A stretch of 64,000 bases of DNA from Bacteroidota bacterium (GCA_029237775.1 JAQZBR010000003.1:1-64000); one strand, 5' to 3'; shown: positions 42,051 to 51,307, numbered from the stretch's first letter. Notes: generated from the sequence alone by a model not told the origin. Program-made: numbers and translations.

Positions 42051-44620
42051 ATATTAATAGTTTTATTTTGTTCCTTCTCCTGTTTCTCAGTTACAAAGCT
42101 TATGATTTCATGCACTTTGTCGGCACAGGCAAGAATGACTGAACCTCTTTTTGCAGCAGCTATTGCATGCTCTATAGCCTTTTTTTCATCTGCGATTATC
42201 TCTACCTGCATCGAAGGACATTCTTCTTTTATACCTTCCATTAAAAGATTGGAATGCTCCTCAGCAGGACGGCCTCGTAAATCTTTATCGTAACGGATTA
42301 TTATTTTGTCGAACATCTGTGCGGCATATTTGCCAAGACAGCGTATGTCATCATCTCTACGGTCGCCTGTGGCCGCAATGATTCCTACCTTTTCAGAGGC
42401 TTCGGTTTTATCAAGGAATTTCTTTAATTCCATATAGCCGCTTTTATTGTGTGCATAGTCAATGATGAAATCGAAATCATTGAACTTAAATACATTTAAT
42501 CTGCCGGGAGTTTTCTCAGGCGATGGGACGAATGACAACAATCCGTTTCGTACCGATTCCGGATCAAACTTGTTAATGATCATCACCGCAAGCGATGCTG
42601 CAAGAATATTCTGGATCATAAATTCAGCTTTACCGTCAAAGCTTAGAGGAATATTGGCGATTTTGTCGATTCGTGTTTTCCACTCACCGTTGTAAATTGT
42701 AAGATACTCCTCCTCAATAACTGCAGCAACTCCGCCATTCTCACAATGTGTCCTCACGCGTTCATTATTTTCATTCAGACTGAAGAGTGCGATCTTGCAG
42801 TTAGTGAATTGTTGCATATTATAGACGAGATCATCATCAGCATTCAGGATGGCATATCCGTCCTTCTTTGTAGCTTTCGCCACCACAAGCTTAACCTTAG
42901 AGAGTTCTTCAAGCGTTTCTATGTCTTTTGTTCCGAGGTGATCATCGGAAACATTTGTAACTATACTGATATCGCACTGGTCAAATCCCAATCCCGATCT
43001 TATAATTCCTCCCCTGGCACATTCAAGCACTGCCATGTCGATAGTTGGGTCGAAAAGCACGGTCTGCGCGCTAACGGATCCGGTGCAATCACCTTCTTCA
43101 ATTAAATGATTATTGATATAGATACCTTCTGTGGTAGTATATCCGACAGTATGGCCAGCCTCTTTAAGGATGTGTGCCGTCAGTCGTGTGGTAGTTGTCT
43201 TACCGTTAGTGCCTGTTACAGCAATTAACGGAATGCGCGTGTCATTATCAGGAAAAAGCATATCGATTATCGGCTTTGCGACATTGCGCGGAATCCCGAT
43301 AGTGGGATTGGTATGCATTCTGATTCCCGGCCCTGCATTCACTTCAATGATAGCTCCGGTCTTTTTCGTTAAAGGCTGGCTTACATCAGTTGTTAATATA
43401 TCTATTCCACAAATGTTAAGGTTGAAAAGCTTAGCGATATGTTCAGCCATAAAAACATTTTCGGGATGAACAATGTCTGTTACGTCTGTAGATGTCCCGC
43501 CTGCGCTGATGTTCGCTATTTCCTTTAAATATAGATTTTGGCCTTCATGCAAAACACTTTCAAGGGTAAGGGATTTGGAGGCAAGTATTTTCTTTGTTAC
43601 ATCATCCGCTTTGATTAGTGCGAGCGGATGTTCCTGAGAGGAGCCGCGGTCAGGATGCTGGTTTTCTTTTTCAATAAGCTCAGCGATAGTAGACTTGCCA
43701 TCACCTGTAACATTGGCCGGAGTGCGTTTAGCGACTGCAACAAGTTTATAGTTGATCACCAGAAAACGATGATCGTCTCCTTTTATAAATTCTTCCACTA
43801 TTACGGCACGTGAGATCTTTTGAGCGACCTCGAGGCCATGGATAGCCTTTTCGATCGAATTTATTTCCGTTGTTACGCCACGCCCGTGATTTCCATCAAG
43901 AGGTTTTGTAACAAGAGGGAATTGCATGTTCTTTATTTCTTCAAGTAATTCTTCTTTATCATAAACTATGACGCCTTTCGGCACGGGAAGCTTTGAATCT
44001 TCCAACATTTTCTTGGTTTCCTCTTTATCTCCGGCAAGTTCAATGCCGATACCACTGGTAGAGTCAACAAGTGCCGTCCTCATTTTCTTTTGCTTGCGGC
44101 CATATCCAAGCGTTATCAGAGAACCATTATCAAATCGTTTGTACGGAATATTTCGGCTGATCGCTTCGTTCAAAATGAATGAAGTGGTGGCTCCCATGTC
44201 TTCATCACTTCTTATGTCCTCAAGCTCTTCAATGAATTTATGTATATCCGGAGATTGTTTCTGAACAAGGGATTCCACGATCTTCACGGCCGAGGCCGCT
44301 GCAAACTTGCCTGCATCTTCAAATTCGTAAGAAAATATGATGCGAAAAATTTCGGGTTGTCGTGTTGTTAATACCGCGCCATACTCCGCGTGCATTCCTG
44401 CTTTTCTTTGAAGTTCGAGAGCAATGGTTTTTACTGCTTCGGCAATTTCATTCGCTGTGGATAATGAAGGGTGTGCATCAGGGAATATCCGTAGCACTTC
44501 AGACTGTAATTCCGAAGCTTCTGCATTCCCGACATTTAATTTAAATACAATAAGTTTCGAATGCTGGTCAGCCCATTGATTGGGTCCGCGCATTACTTTC
44601 AATTCTATGATCTCAAACAT
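42047..44620 (-). CDS. cyanophycin synthetase, divergent paralogue
   Basis: An 857-residue enzyme. The N-terminal domain (1-150) begins MFEIIELKVMRGPNQW. The ATP-grasp domain has TKPLDGNHGRGVTTE at about 237-251 and the Mur-ligase-like domain has VTGTNGKTTTTRL at about 468-480, so both catalytic modules, for Asp and for Arg addition, look intact. It differs from the copy at 46463 in the N-domain: the GTWMGHVVEHIALE stretch there reads NEIAEAVKTIALE here, losing both His residues. It may match the CphA' group known beside CphA in non-cyanobacteria. The gene overlaps cphB by 4 bases. Confidence 0.88.
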   Translation of the reverse strand: MFEIIELKVMRGPNQWADQHSKLIVFKLNVGNAEASELQSEVLRIFPDAHPSLSTANEIAEAVKTIALELQRKAGMHAEYGAVLTTRQPEIFRIIFSYEFEDAGKFAAASAVKIVESLVQKQSPDIHKFIEELEDIRSDEDMGATTSFILNEAISRNIPYKRFDNGSLITLGYGRKQKKMRTALVDSTSGIGIELAGDKEETKKMLEDSKLPVPKGVIVYDKEELLEEIKNMQFPLVTKPLDGNHGRGVTTEINSIEKAIHGLEVAQKISRAVIVEEFIKGDDHRFLVINYKLVAVAKRTPANVTGDGKSTIAELIEKENQHPDRGSSQEHPLALIKADDVTKKILASKSLTLESVLHEGQNLYLKEIANISAGGTSTDVTDIVHPENVFMAEHIAKLFNLNICGIDILTTDVSQPLTKKTGAIIEVNAGPGIRMHTNPTIGIPRNVAKPIIDMLFPDNDTRIPLIAVTGTNGKTTTTRLTAHILKEAGHTVGYTTTEGIYINNHLIEEGDCTGSVSAQTVLFDPTIDMAVLECARGGIIRSGLGFDQCDISIVTNVSDDHLGTKDIETLEELSKVKLVVAKATKKDGYAILNADDDLVYNMQQFTNCKIALFSLNENNERVRTHCENGGVAAVIEEEYLTIYNGEWKTRIDKIANIPLSFDGKAEFMIQNILAASLAVMIINKFDPESVRNGLLSFVPSPEKTPGRLNVFKFNDFDFIIDYAHNKSGYMELKKFLDKTEASEKVGIIAATGDRRDDDIRCLGKYAAQMFDKIIIRYDKDLRGRPAEEHSNLLMEGIKEECPSMQVEIIADEKKAIEHAIAAAKRGSVILACADKVHEIISFVTEKQEKEQNKTINI

Positions 44621-44650
44621 AAATAACCCTCTTATTCGTTAGGAAAAAAC

Positions 44651-44682
44651 GGGAGCAAATTTTGTTTGCTCCCGGGAAAGAT
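44651..44682 (-). terminator. terminator after the DUF892 gene
   Basis: The stem GGGAGCAAA / TTTGCTCCC, followed on the minus strand by GTTTTTT, separates the DUF892 gene from the cyanophycin synthetase. Confidence 0.7.
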
Positions 44683-45273
44683 TTACTTTTTCTTTGCAGC
44701 TTTTTTAGCCTTTTTCGGTGATTCTTCATCCTCCTCTTCAGAGGCTGCCTGCATATTAATGGTGGCTTCTGCCACTTCTGTTAGTTTTTCATCTGCAGCT
44801 TTCTCCTGATCTAATATTTCTCCAAGCAACGTTGCAGCATCATTCAAACCCAAAGTTTTAGCAAATTGGCGAAGTGTTCCATAGCTGGCAATTTCATAAT
44901 GCTCAACCTTCTGTCCCGCAGAAATGATTCCTGCGTCACGCATCGCTCCTGCATCTGCTTCTTTCATGATTTCTTCAGCTTCTTTTACCAGTCCGGCCAT
45001 TGCTTCACATTTTTTTGCGGTTGCTTTTTTACCGATCACTTTGAATACCTGCTCAAGCTTTTCGATCTGGCCTTCCGTTTCTTCCAGGTGATTCTCCAGG
45101 GCTGTGATCAGATCTTCATTTGTAGCTTTCTTGGCCATTTTAGGAAGAGCTTTTGTCAATGCTTTTTCAGCCCAATAGATATCTTTTAATTCGTCTTCGA
45201 ATAATTTCATGAGTTTTGATTCTTCGATGCCATATTCTGCAGACGCTTTTTTGCTTGTTGATTTTGATTTCAT
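44683..45273 (-). CDS. DUF892/YciF ferritin-like protein
   Basis: A 196-residue four-helix protein. Family motifs are EDELKDIYWAEKAL (residues 26-39), NHLEETEGQIEKLEQVF (66-82), DAGIISAGQKVEHYEIASYG (117-136) and LGEILDQEKAADEKL (150-164). The Glu and His residues would bind a di-iron site. YciE/YciF proteins are tied to osmotic and general stress. The last 20 residues form a Glu run and then a Lys/Ala tail (SPKKAKKAAKKK), similar in kind to the tail of the cyanophycinase. Confidence 0.85.
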   Translation of the reverse strand: MKSKSTSKKASAEYGIEESKLMKLFEDELKDIYWAEKALTKALPKMAKKATNEDLITALENHLEETEGQIEKLEQVFKVIGKKATAKKCEAMAGLVKEAEEIMKEADAGAMRDAGIISAGQKVEHYEIASYGTLRQFAKTLGLNDAATLLGEILDQEKAADEKLTEVAEATINMQAASEEEDEESPKKAKKAAKKK

Positions 45274-45443
45274 ATGAATGTTTTTAGGGTTTGTGCTTAG
45301 CTATATTAAAAGAATATGCCTTTTCATTAAATGACAGCTAATTTCCGAACTGTGAAAAAAAATACACAAATAGCCTGTTTCACTCTTAATTTAATTAGCA
45401 TGTTTCTTGACAGAAGTTTACTTACTTTTAGATCTTAAAATTT

Positions 45444-46391
45444 ATGACTAAGGAAATGAAAAGGCATGCGATAGCAATACACGGAGGAGCCGGTACCATC
45501 ACAAGAAACATATTAACAAACGATCTGGAGCTGGCCTACAGGGGAGCTTTACAGGAAGCTATTGAAATGGGAGACAGAATTCTTGCAAAGGGAGGAAACG
45601 CCCTCGAAGCTGTCACCGCCAGCGTAGCGCTAATGGAGGAAAATGAATTATTTAATGCAGGAAAAGGTTCAGTGTTTAATCATGAGGGGAAACACGAGAT
45701 GGATGCAGCCGTTATGGATGGTAAAACCTTAATGGCAGGTGCTGTTTCCGGTATTCGTAATTTGAAGCACCCTGTTTTATTGGCTAAAGCGATTATGGAG
45801 AAGTCAGACCATGTTCTATTGGCTAATTCAGGAGCTGCAGACTTCGCCAGGGAAATGAATCTTGAATTTGCTCCGGATGATTATTTTTTCGTTCAGCATC
45901 GTTACGAACAATTTTTGGCTGCCAGGGCTGAAGGGCATGTTGTTCTGGATCACACTCAGCCCGGAGACGAGAAGAAATTCGGAACCGTAGGTGCTGTAGC
46001 TTTGGATGTTCATGGTAATATTGCTGCCGCGACCTCAACGGGTGGTATGACCAATAAAAAATGGGGGAGGGTAGGTGATTCACCTATCATTGGAGCCGGA
46101 ACATACGCTAACAATAATACCTGCGCTATTTCCTGTACCGGACACGGGGAATACTTTATCAGATCAGTAGTAGCGTACGATATTTCATGTCTTATGGAAT
46201 ACAAAGGACTCAGCCTCAAAGAAGCCTGTGACCTTGTAGTGATGAAAAAGCTTGTTGAAATTGGCGGAGAAGGCGGATTGATAGCGATAGATACTATGGG
46301 TAATATTGAAATGCCTTTTAATTCTGAAGGAATGTATCGCGCGGTGAAGCATTCAGAACAGGATTATTTTATCGGTATCTATAAGGACTAA
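45444..46391 (+). CDS. iaaA: isoaspartyl peptidase / L-asparaginase
   Basis: A 315-residue Ntn-hydrolase that is cut into alpha and beta chains before T181 in KKFGTVGAVALD. AIHGGAGTI (residues 11-19) is the N-terminal motif, and ATSTGGMTNK with GRVGDSPIIGAGTYA are the substrate-binding regions. These enzymes split beta-aspartyl dipeptides, including the beta-Asp-Arg made by cyanophycinase. Its place between the two synthetase genes supports that role here. It is convergent with the synthetase at 46463. Confidence 0.9.
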   Translation: MTKEMKRHAIAIHGGAGTITRNILTNDLELAYRGALQEAIEMGDRILAKGGNALEAVTASVALMEENELFNAGKGSVFNHEGKHEMDAAVMDGKTLMAGAVSGIRNLKHPVLLAKAIMEKSDHVLLANSGAADFAREMNLEFAPDDYFFVQHRYEQFLAARAEGHVVLDHTQPGDEKKFGTVGAVALDVHGNIAAATSTGGMTNKKWGRVGDSPIIGAGTYANNNTCAISCTGHGEYFIRSVVAYDISCLMEYKGLSLKEACDLVVMKKLVEIGGEGGLIAIDTMGNIEMPFNSEGMYRAVKHSEQDYFIGIYKD

Positions 46392-46411
46392 GCCTCAACT
46401 ATATTCAAAAT

Positions 46412-46446
46412 AAAAACGCCTCTTCGGTTTTCGAAGAGGCGTTTTT
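46412..46446. terminator. bidirectional terminator
   Basis: The stem AAAAACGCCTCTTCG / CGAAGAGGCGTTTTT has loop GTTTT. It lies between the convergent iaaA and cphA. Confidence 0.88.
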
Positions 46447-46462
46447 GTATGTTTAGTATTTA

Positions 46463-49111
46463 TCAGGATACTTTTGATAAAGGGAAAAGCTGGTTTCCGG
46501 ATTTCTCATTTTCTTCTTTTAATTGCTTAACAAATGCAATACTTTTCTTTACATCTTCTGTACAAAGGAAAATAAAGCTTCCGTTAACGGCATTCTGCAT
46601 AGATGTTAATAATGCTTCCTGTTCGTTTGGAACCACAATAACAGGAATTGAACTGTTCACACTGTTGATTCCTTCCATAAGCAAAGCGGTAAGCTCATCG
46701 CAGTTTCTTCCACGCAGGTCATCATCGTGACGGATGATAATATTCGTAAACATTTGCGCGGCATAGTAGCCGATATTGCGGATATCTTCATTTCTTCTAT
46801 CGCCAACTGCAGTGATAATGCCTGTTTTTACCGGTGCATTGATGCTGTCCACAAACTTCTTCAATTCAACAAAACCTCCTGCATTGTGAGCGTAATCAAC
46901 CATTACATCAAAATTGCTGAATTTGAAATTATTCATGCGGCCAGGAGTATGCTCCGGTGAAGGAACAAATGAAAGCAAGGCGGCACGGATATCTTCCAGT
47001 TTGAAATTGCTGGCCATTCCTGCAAGCGTTGCTGCCAGAATGTTTTTAATCATTGCAGTTGCTTTACCCTGGAACGACAATGGTACATTCTCAATTCTGC
47101 AAACTCTTGTCTGCCATTCACCTTTGGTGATTGTCAGGTATCCTTTTTCGATTGTAGCTGCCATTCCACCGCGTTTGCAGTGACGAATGATGCGCTCATT
47201 ATTTTCTTCAATGCTGAAAAGTGCTATGTTACAGTCAATGTCATATCTCAGATCATAAACCAGATCATCGTCTGCATTTAAAATGCTGAAACCATCATCA
47301 AATGTGCTTCTTGCCACAACCGCTTTCACTTTTGCCATCTCTTCAACATCGTCAATGCCATTTAAGCCAAGATGATCTTCGGAAATGTTGGTGATGATGC
47401 TCACATTGCAATTGTCGAAACCTAATCCTGCTCTTAAAATTCCACCACGAGCACATTCAAGGACTGCAAAATCAACAGTAGGATCTGTTAGAATCGCTTC
47501 TGCACTAACAGGGCCAGTGCAATCGCCATAGTGAACTGCGTGACCGTTAATATAAATTCCATCAGTTGTTGTAAATCCTGTTCTGAATCCCGCCTGTTTA
47601 GCCATGTGAGCAACAAGCCTTGTTGTTGTTGTTTTTCCATTGGTTCCTGTTACGGCAACAATCGGGATCCGTGAAGGCTTTCCTTCCGGATATAACATAC
47701 TCATCACAGGTTCTGCAACGTTTCTTGCTAAGCCTTTCGCAGGATTAAGGTGCATACGGAATCCCGGACATGCATTCACTTCAACTATCCCTCCAATTTC
47801 GTTTGTGATAGGTTGGTCTATATCCTTTGCCACAACATCGATCCCACAAATATCAAGGTTCATTATACGTGCGATCCTCTCGGCCATTAAAACATTGGCA
47901 GGGTGGACAAGATCAGTTACATCGCGGGATGTTCCACCTGTGCTGATATTCGCTGTGTCTTTTAATAAAAGGATCTGTCCCATCGGAAGAATAGTGCTGA
48001 GAGTAAATCCCTTATCATTTAAAATATTATTCGTGGTCTCATCCACAACGATCTTTGTCATTACTTTCTCATGTCCGTCTCCCCGGTTCGGATCATTGTT
48101 GGTCTGCTCTATAAGTTCAGCTATAGTGGAGAGGCCATCTCCCATAACCATTGCGGGTGTGCGTTTTGCCACTGCAACCAGTTTGTAATTGATAACAAGG
48201 AAGCGATAATCATAACCTTCTATAAACCGTTCAACGATCACACTTTCGGAAATGGTTTTTGCTATGTGAAACGCTGCGATTGCCTGTTCAATATTTCTGA
48301 TATTGGTCGTAATACCTCTACCGTGGTTGCCGTCAATAGGTTTAATCACAACAGGGAAGCTCATTTCCTGAAGTACATCGCGAAGTTCTTCTTCATCGCT
48401 GATCACTTCTCCGGTAGGTACCGGGATATATGCTTTTTTAAGAATTTTTTTTGTTTCGTCTTTATCACCCGCCAGATCAACTCCGATTGAAGCTGTATCA
48501 GAGGTCATAGAGGCACGGATCTTTTTCTGGTGAACACCCTGTCCGAAAAGGATCATTGATCCGCTGTTAAGTCGTTTGTATGGAATATTCCGTTTTTTAG
48601 CTTCGTTGATGATAGACTGCGTGCTCGGGCCAAATGCTTCACGCTTATGAATTCTTCTTAAGCGGTCAAGGTCTGCATCCAGATCGTATGGTGTGCCATT
48701 AGCTAATGCGTCACAGATTCTGATCGCTGCTTCAGCTGCGTATACCCCGGCCTTTTCAATCTCGTAGGAAAAGATCACATGATAGATCCCCGATTGTCCT
48801 GCCGAACGTGTGCGGCCGTAGCCCACTTCCATACCTGCAAGGGTTTGAATTTCCAGTGCGATATGTTCAACAACATGTCCCATCCATGTTCCGCTTTTGA
48901 TCCGTTCGAAGAATCCTCCTTCGTGGCCTTCGGAGCATCTGTGTTCAAACATGCTTGGAAACATTTCTTTGAGACGTTCACCAAAACCGGGGATTTTATT
49001 TGTAGGGAGCTGTTCGTACTTGCCGATATCCAGCTTCATGATAATCACATGTTGGCGGTAATTGGACCAATAGTTGGGTCCACGCATAATACTGAGGTCG
49101 AGAATATTCAT
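46463..49111 (-). CDS. cphA: cyanophycin synthetase
   Basis: An 882-residue ATP-dependent enzyme that extends cyanophycin by adding Asp to the backbone and Arg to the side chain. The N-domain (1-160) starts MNILDLSIMRGPNYWS and has GTWMGHVVEHIALEIQ with two His. The ATP-grasp domain has IKPIDGNHGRGITTN at about 254-268, and the Mur-like domain has VTGTNGKTTTTRL at about 485-497. The length is typical. ATG 49111 was chosen because it matches the family start; an upstream ATG at 49141 is possible. It is transcribed separately from cphB. Confidence 0.93.
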   Translation of the reverse strand: MNILDLSIMRGPNYWSNYRQHVIIMKLDIGKYEQLPTNKIPGFGERLKEMFPSMFEHRCSEGHEGGFFERIKSGTWMGHVVEHIALEIQTLAGMEVGYGRTRSAGQSGIYHVIFSYEIEKAGVYAAEAAIRICDALANGTPYDLDADLDRLRRIHKREAFGPSTQSIINEAKKRNIPYKRLNSGSMILFGQGVHQKKIRASMTSDTASIGVDLAGDKDETKKILKKAYIPVPTGEVISDEEELRDVLQEMSFPVVIKPIDGNHGRGITTNIRNIEQAIAAFHIAKTISESVIVERFIEGYDYRFLVINYKLVAVAKRTPAMVMGDGLSTIAELIEQTNNDPNRGDGHEKVMTKIVVDETTNNILNDKGFTLSTILPMGQILLLKDTANISTGGTSRDVTDLVHPANVLMAERIARIMNLDICGIDVVAKDIDQPITNEIGGIVEVNACPGFRMHLNPAKGLARNVAEPVMSMLYPEGKPSRIPIVAVTGTNGKTTTTRLVAHMAKQAGFRTGFTTTDGIYINGHAVHYGDCTGPVSAEAILTDPTVDFAVLECARGGILRAGLGFDNCNVSIITNISEDHLGLNGIDDVEEMAKVKAVVARSTFDDGFSILNADDDLVYDLRYDIDCNIALFSIEENNERIIRHCKRGGMAATIEKGYLTITKGEWQTRVCRIENVPLSFQGKATAMIKNILAATLAGMASNFKLEDIRAALLSFVPSPEHTPGRMNNFKFSNFDVMVDYAHNAGGFVELKKFVDSINAPVKTGIITAVGDRRNEDIRNIGYYAAQMFTNIIIRHDDDLRGRNCDELTALLMEGINSVNSSIPVIVVPNEQEALLTSMQNAVNGSFIFLCTEDVKKSIAFVKQLKEENEKSGNQLFPLSKVS

Positions 49112-49271
49112 AAGGGCATTTTTAGTTTGACCTGTTTTCAAGAAAAACTATGCCATAAACAAACAGCCTGAGAATCAAGGCGGAGGACTGGAATTCAATA
49201 AAAAAGTGGGGAAAATATACCACCCTAACCGGATGGATAACGCGGGAAAACCCCTATTTATGGGGCAAAAC

Positions 49272-49300
49272 AAAAACGCTCCCGGATTACGGAAGCGTCT
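49272..49300 (-). terminator. terminator of efp
   Basis: On the minus strand GACGCTTCC / GGGAGCGTTTTTG, about 23 bases past the efp stop. Confidence 0.65.
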
Positions 49301-49322
49301 TCTTTGCTAAATAAGGATGTTA

Positions 49323-49883
49323 TTATTTTACGCGTTCAACATAAGAGTTTGTGCGTGTGTCAATCTTAATTTTCTCCCCTTCGTTCACAAATAAAGGAAC
49401 GTTTACAACAGCTCCTGTTTCAAGGGTCGCAGGTTTTAAAGTGTTAGTTGCGGTATCACCTTTAACACCAGGCTCTGCATATGTTATAGTAAGCTCCACA
49501 AATGTAGGTGCCTCAGCAAGAATTGGCTCATCTCCTTCAAAAGACACTTTTACTTCCATACCTTCTTTAAGGAATTTAATGCTATCTCCTAAAAGAAATG
49601 CCGGTAAATGGATCTGCTCAAATGTGTCATTATCCATGAGCACGATAAACTCGCCTTCAGGATAAATGAACTGCATCTGTTTGTAATCAACGCGAACCAC
49701 TTCGACAGCTTCTCCCGCCCTGAAACGGTTTTCCACGATCTTGCCGTTCTTTAAATTACGCATACGTGCCTGGTAGAAGGCGCGAAGGTTTCCCGGTGTG
49801 CGGTGCTGGTATTCTTCTATTCTGCAAAGCTCACCGTTAAAGCGGATCACTGAACCTACGTTGATATCTCCTGAATTTGCCAT
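49323..49883 (-). CDS. efp: translation elongation factor P
   Basis: A 186-residue protein with three beta-barrel domains that relieves ribosome stalling at polyproline. It ends in IDTRTNSYVERVK and has YAEPGVKGDTATNTLKPA. In the tip loop (EYQHRTPGNLRAFYQAR, residues 24-40) the lysine or arginine that other EF-Ps modify is N32; the next residues are L33 and R34. The start at 49883 (MANSGDINVG) is supported by an exact promoter just upstream, which a longer start at 50039 would run across. It has its own terminator. Confidence 0.92.
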   Translation of the reverse strand: MANSGDINVGSVIRFNGELCRIEEYQHRTPGNLRAFYQARMRNLKNGKIVENRFRAGEAVEVVRVDYKQMQFIYPEGEFIVLMDNDTFEQIHLPAFLLGDSIKFLKEGMEVKVSFEGDEPILAEAPTFVELTITYAEPGVKGDTATNTLKPATLETGAVVNVPLFVNEGEKIKIDTRTNSYVERVK

Positions 49884-49924
49884 TTGATGATATGTTTTTG
49901 TAAAAGAGTTTAGAAATTGGTCTG

Positions 49925-49955
49925 CAAAGATATGATTTATGGCTTTACCTGCAAA
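49925..49955 (-). promoter_or_regulatory. consensus Bacteroidota promoter of efp
   Basis: On the minus strand TTTG (49952-49955), exactly 19 bases, TATCTTTG (49925-49932) then C: a full match to TTTG-N19-TAnnTTTG. It lies 42 bases before ATG 49883. Confidence 0.65.
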
Positions 49956-50052
49956 TCGTGACTTAACTGTTTTCACAACGGAGAAACGGAGTGCAGGGAG
50001 AGGTAAGAGTGAGGCTGATCGACCTGGTGTTACATTCAAATCGCCTTAAAAT

Positions 50053-50081
50053 AAAAAATCCCCTGCTTTCGCAGAGGACTT
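50053..50081 (-). terminator. terminator of the cold-shock gene
   Basis: On the minus strand TCCTCTGC, loop GAAA, GCAGGGGA, then a T-run. It is about 23 bases after the stop. Confidence 0.8.
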
Positions 50082-50103
50082 TCTATTAAATTGAAATATA
50101 TAA

Positions 50104-50295
50104 CTAAGCTAGTTTTACATTTACTGCATTTAATCCTTTTTTACCTTCTTGTACTTCGTAAGTAACGGTATCATTTTCTCTGATTTCGTCAACCAGACCT
50201 GATACGTGTACAAAAATTTCTTTTCCTGTTTGTTCGTCTTTAACAAATCCAAAACCTTTTGTGTTGTTAAAGAACTTTACTGTTCCTGTGTTCAT
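50104..50295 (-). CDS. cold-shock protein (CspA family)
   Basis: A 63-residue single OB-fold RNA chaperone. RNP1 is KGFGFVKD (residues 13-20) and RNP2 is IFVHVSGL (27-34). It melts RNA structure at low temperature or in general growth. The length is normal. It has its own promoter and terminator. Confidence 0.93.
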   Translation of the reverse strand: MNTGTVKFFNNTKGFGFVKDEQTGKEIFVHVSGLVDEIRENDTVTYEVQEGKKGLNAVNVKLA

Positions 50296-50323
50296 TTTTT
50301 ATTATGTATTAAATTAATTTCAA

Positions 50324-50331
50324 CAAAGATA
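50324..50331 (-). promoter_or_regulatory. candidate -7 element of the cold-shock gene
   Basis: TATCTTTG on the minus strand fits TAnnTTTG, 29 bases before the start codon. No clear -33 motif. Confidence 0.35.
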
Positions 50332-50440
50332 CGGTTAATATTTCTTAAAAACCGATTTAAAAGATAAATTATTTCTAATTGCCATATTATCAGTGCTTTC
50401 TGACTTTTAAAAAAATCCATTGGCTGATTCCAAGGAGCGT

Positions 50441-50665
50441 CTAAAGATCTACGATGTACCATTTACCTTCATCATTAATCGCATAGGTAAGCCCATCATT
50501 CATTTCATGGACCTCTCTGCCATGTTCCTTGCTGAAATAGCTTTTCTTCTCATAAATCCGGATCCCTCCGTTTTCTTTGGTTAGATAATGTACTAACGCG
50601 GTCATTGTTGGCTGAATGTCATGCAACCACTGATCGTCTCCTTCTTTTACAAATGCCTGGCTCAT
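50441..50665 (-). CDS. small conserved hypothetical protein
   Basis: A 74-residue soluble protein (MSQAFVKEGDDQWLHDI, TKENGGIRIYEKKSYFSKE, GREVHEMNDGLTYAI). I recall near-identical small proteins in other Bacteroidota, without known function; this is memory only. It has no signal peptide or membrane segment. Confidence 0.6.
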   Translation of the reverse strand: MSQAFVKEGDDQWLHDIQPTMTALVHYLTKENGGIRIYEKKSYFSKEHGREVHEMNDGLTYAINDEGKWYIVDL

Positions 50666-50972
50666 AATAATTGCTTTTATATTATAATTCTAAAATTATA
50701 CGCCATTGCATCTATTATAATAATGTTCACAGGAAGCCACAAATTTCCCAATTCATTCACGATTCGTTCTCAATTCGCACTTAAATTCCCCAATTCCCCA
50801 GTTTTATTGAAAGCCGTTCGTATTTTTCCGAACATGTTTTCTGTCCATTCGGCATTCAGAATTACTTTTTTGAATCAATTAAATCTTCACTCGCCTTTTC
50901 TGACCTGCTTTTTAGCCCAAAAGGCATTGCATTTTCAATAGTGTAAGCAGAAACAATTTAAAAAACACCAAA
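50666..50972. other. gap without a gene
   Basis: The 307 bases hold low-complexity AATTCCC-type repeats (50744-50800) and no convincing gene. A plus-strand frame (50621-50941) overlaps the small protein gene in antisense and is rejected. It should contain the promoters of both neighbours, but no consensus was clear. Confidence 0.4.
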
Positions 50973-51299
50973 ATGAAAAAATTCATATTTATAACATCAT
51001 TGATACTAGGTTTATCAGGATTCGTAACAGCACAAACAGCATCACACCTTGGAAGAGAAAAAGAATCAATGTTCAAAGGGAAAATAAAAGTGAGAAAGCA
51101 GGTTCACCATTTCGAAAAACAAAAAAGAGATAAAGCCATCGCTCATAATGGAACTTCGGTAAGAAGAGAGCAGGTAGAAAACAGCCGAAGAAAGGTTGAT
51201 GGCAACGGTTTCGCAAGCACTAAATATTTTCCGTCAGATAAAAGAAAGAAAGCGAAAAAAGTGAGAAACAAAAACTTCAACACTTATACAATGAAGTAA
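50973..51299 (+). CDS. small basic exported protein
   Basis: A 108-residue protein with a signal peptide (MKKFIFITSLILGLSGFVTA) and a strongly basic mature part (KGKIKVRKQVHHFEKQKRDK, DKRKKAKKVRNKNF). No family was recognised. The charge would suit binding to LPS or another polyanion in the periplasm, as an inference only. Confidence 0.55.
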   Translation: MKKFIFITSLILGLSGFVTAQTASHLGREKESMFKGKIKVRKQVHHFEKQKRDKAIAHNGTSVRREQVENSRRKVDGNGFASTKYFPSDKRKKAKKVRNKNFNTYTMK

Positions 51300-51307
51300 T
51301 CTGAAGA

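Noticed and set aside
49884..50039. Longer N-terminus for EF-P
   Set aside because: It would be read across an exact promoter, and the extra residues do not resemble EF-P.
50621..50941. Plus-strand frame of 106 codons
   Set aside because: Antisense overlap with the small conserved protein and low-complexity AATTCCC content.
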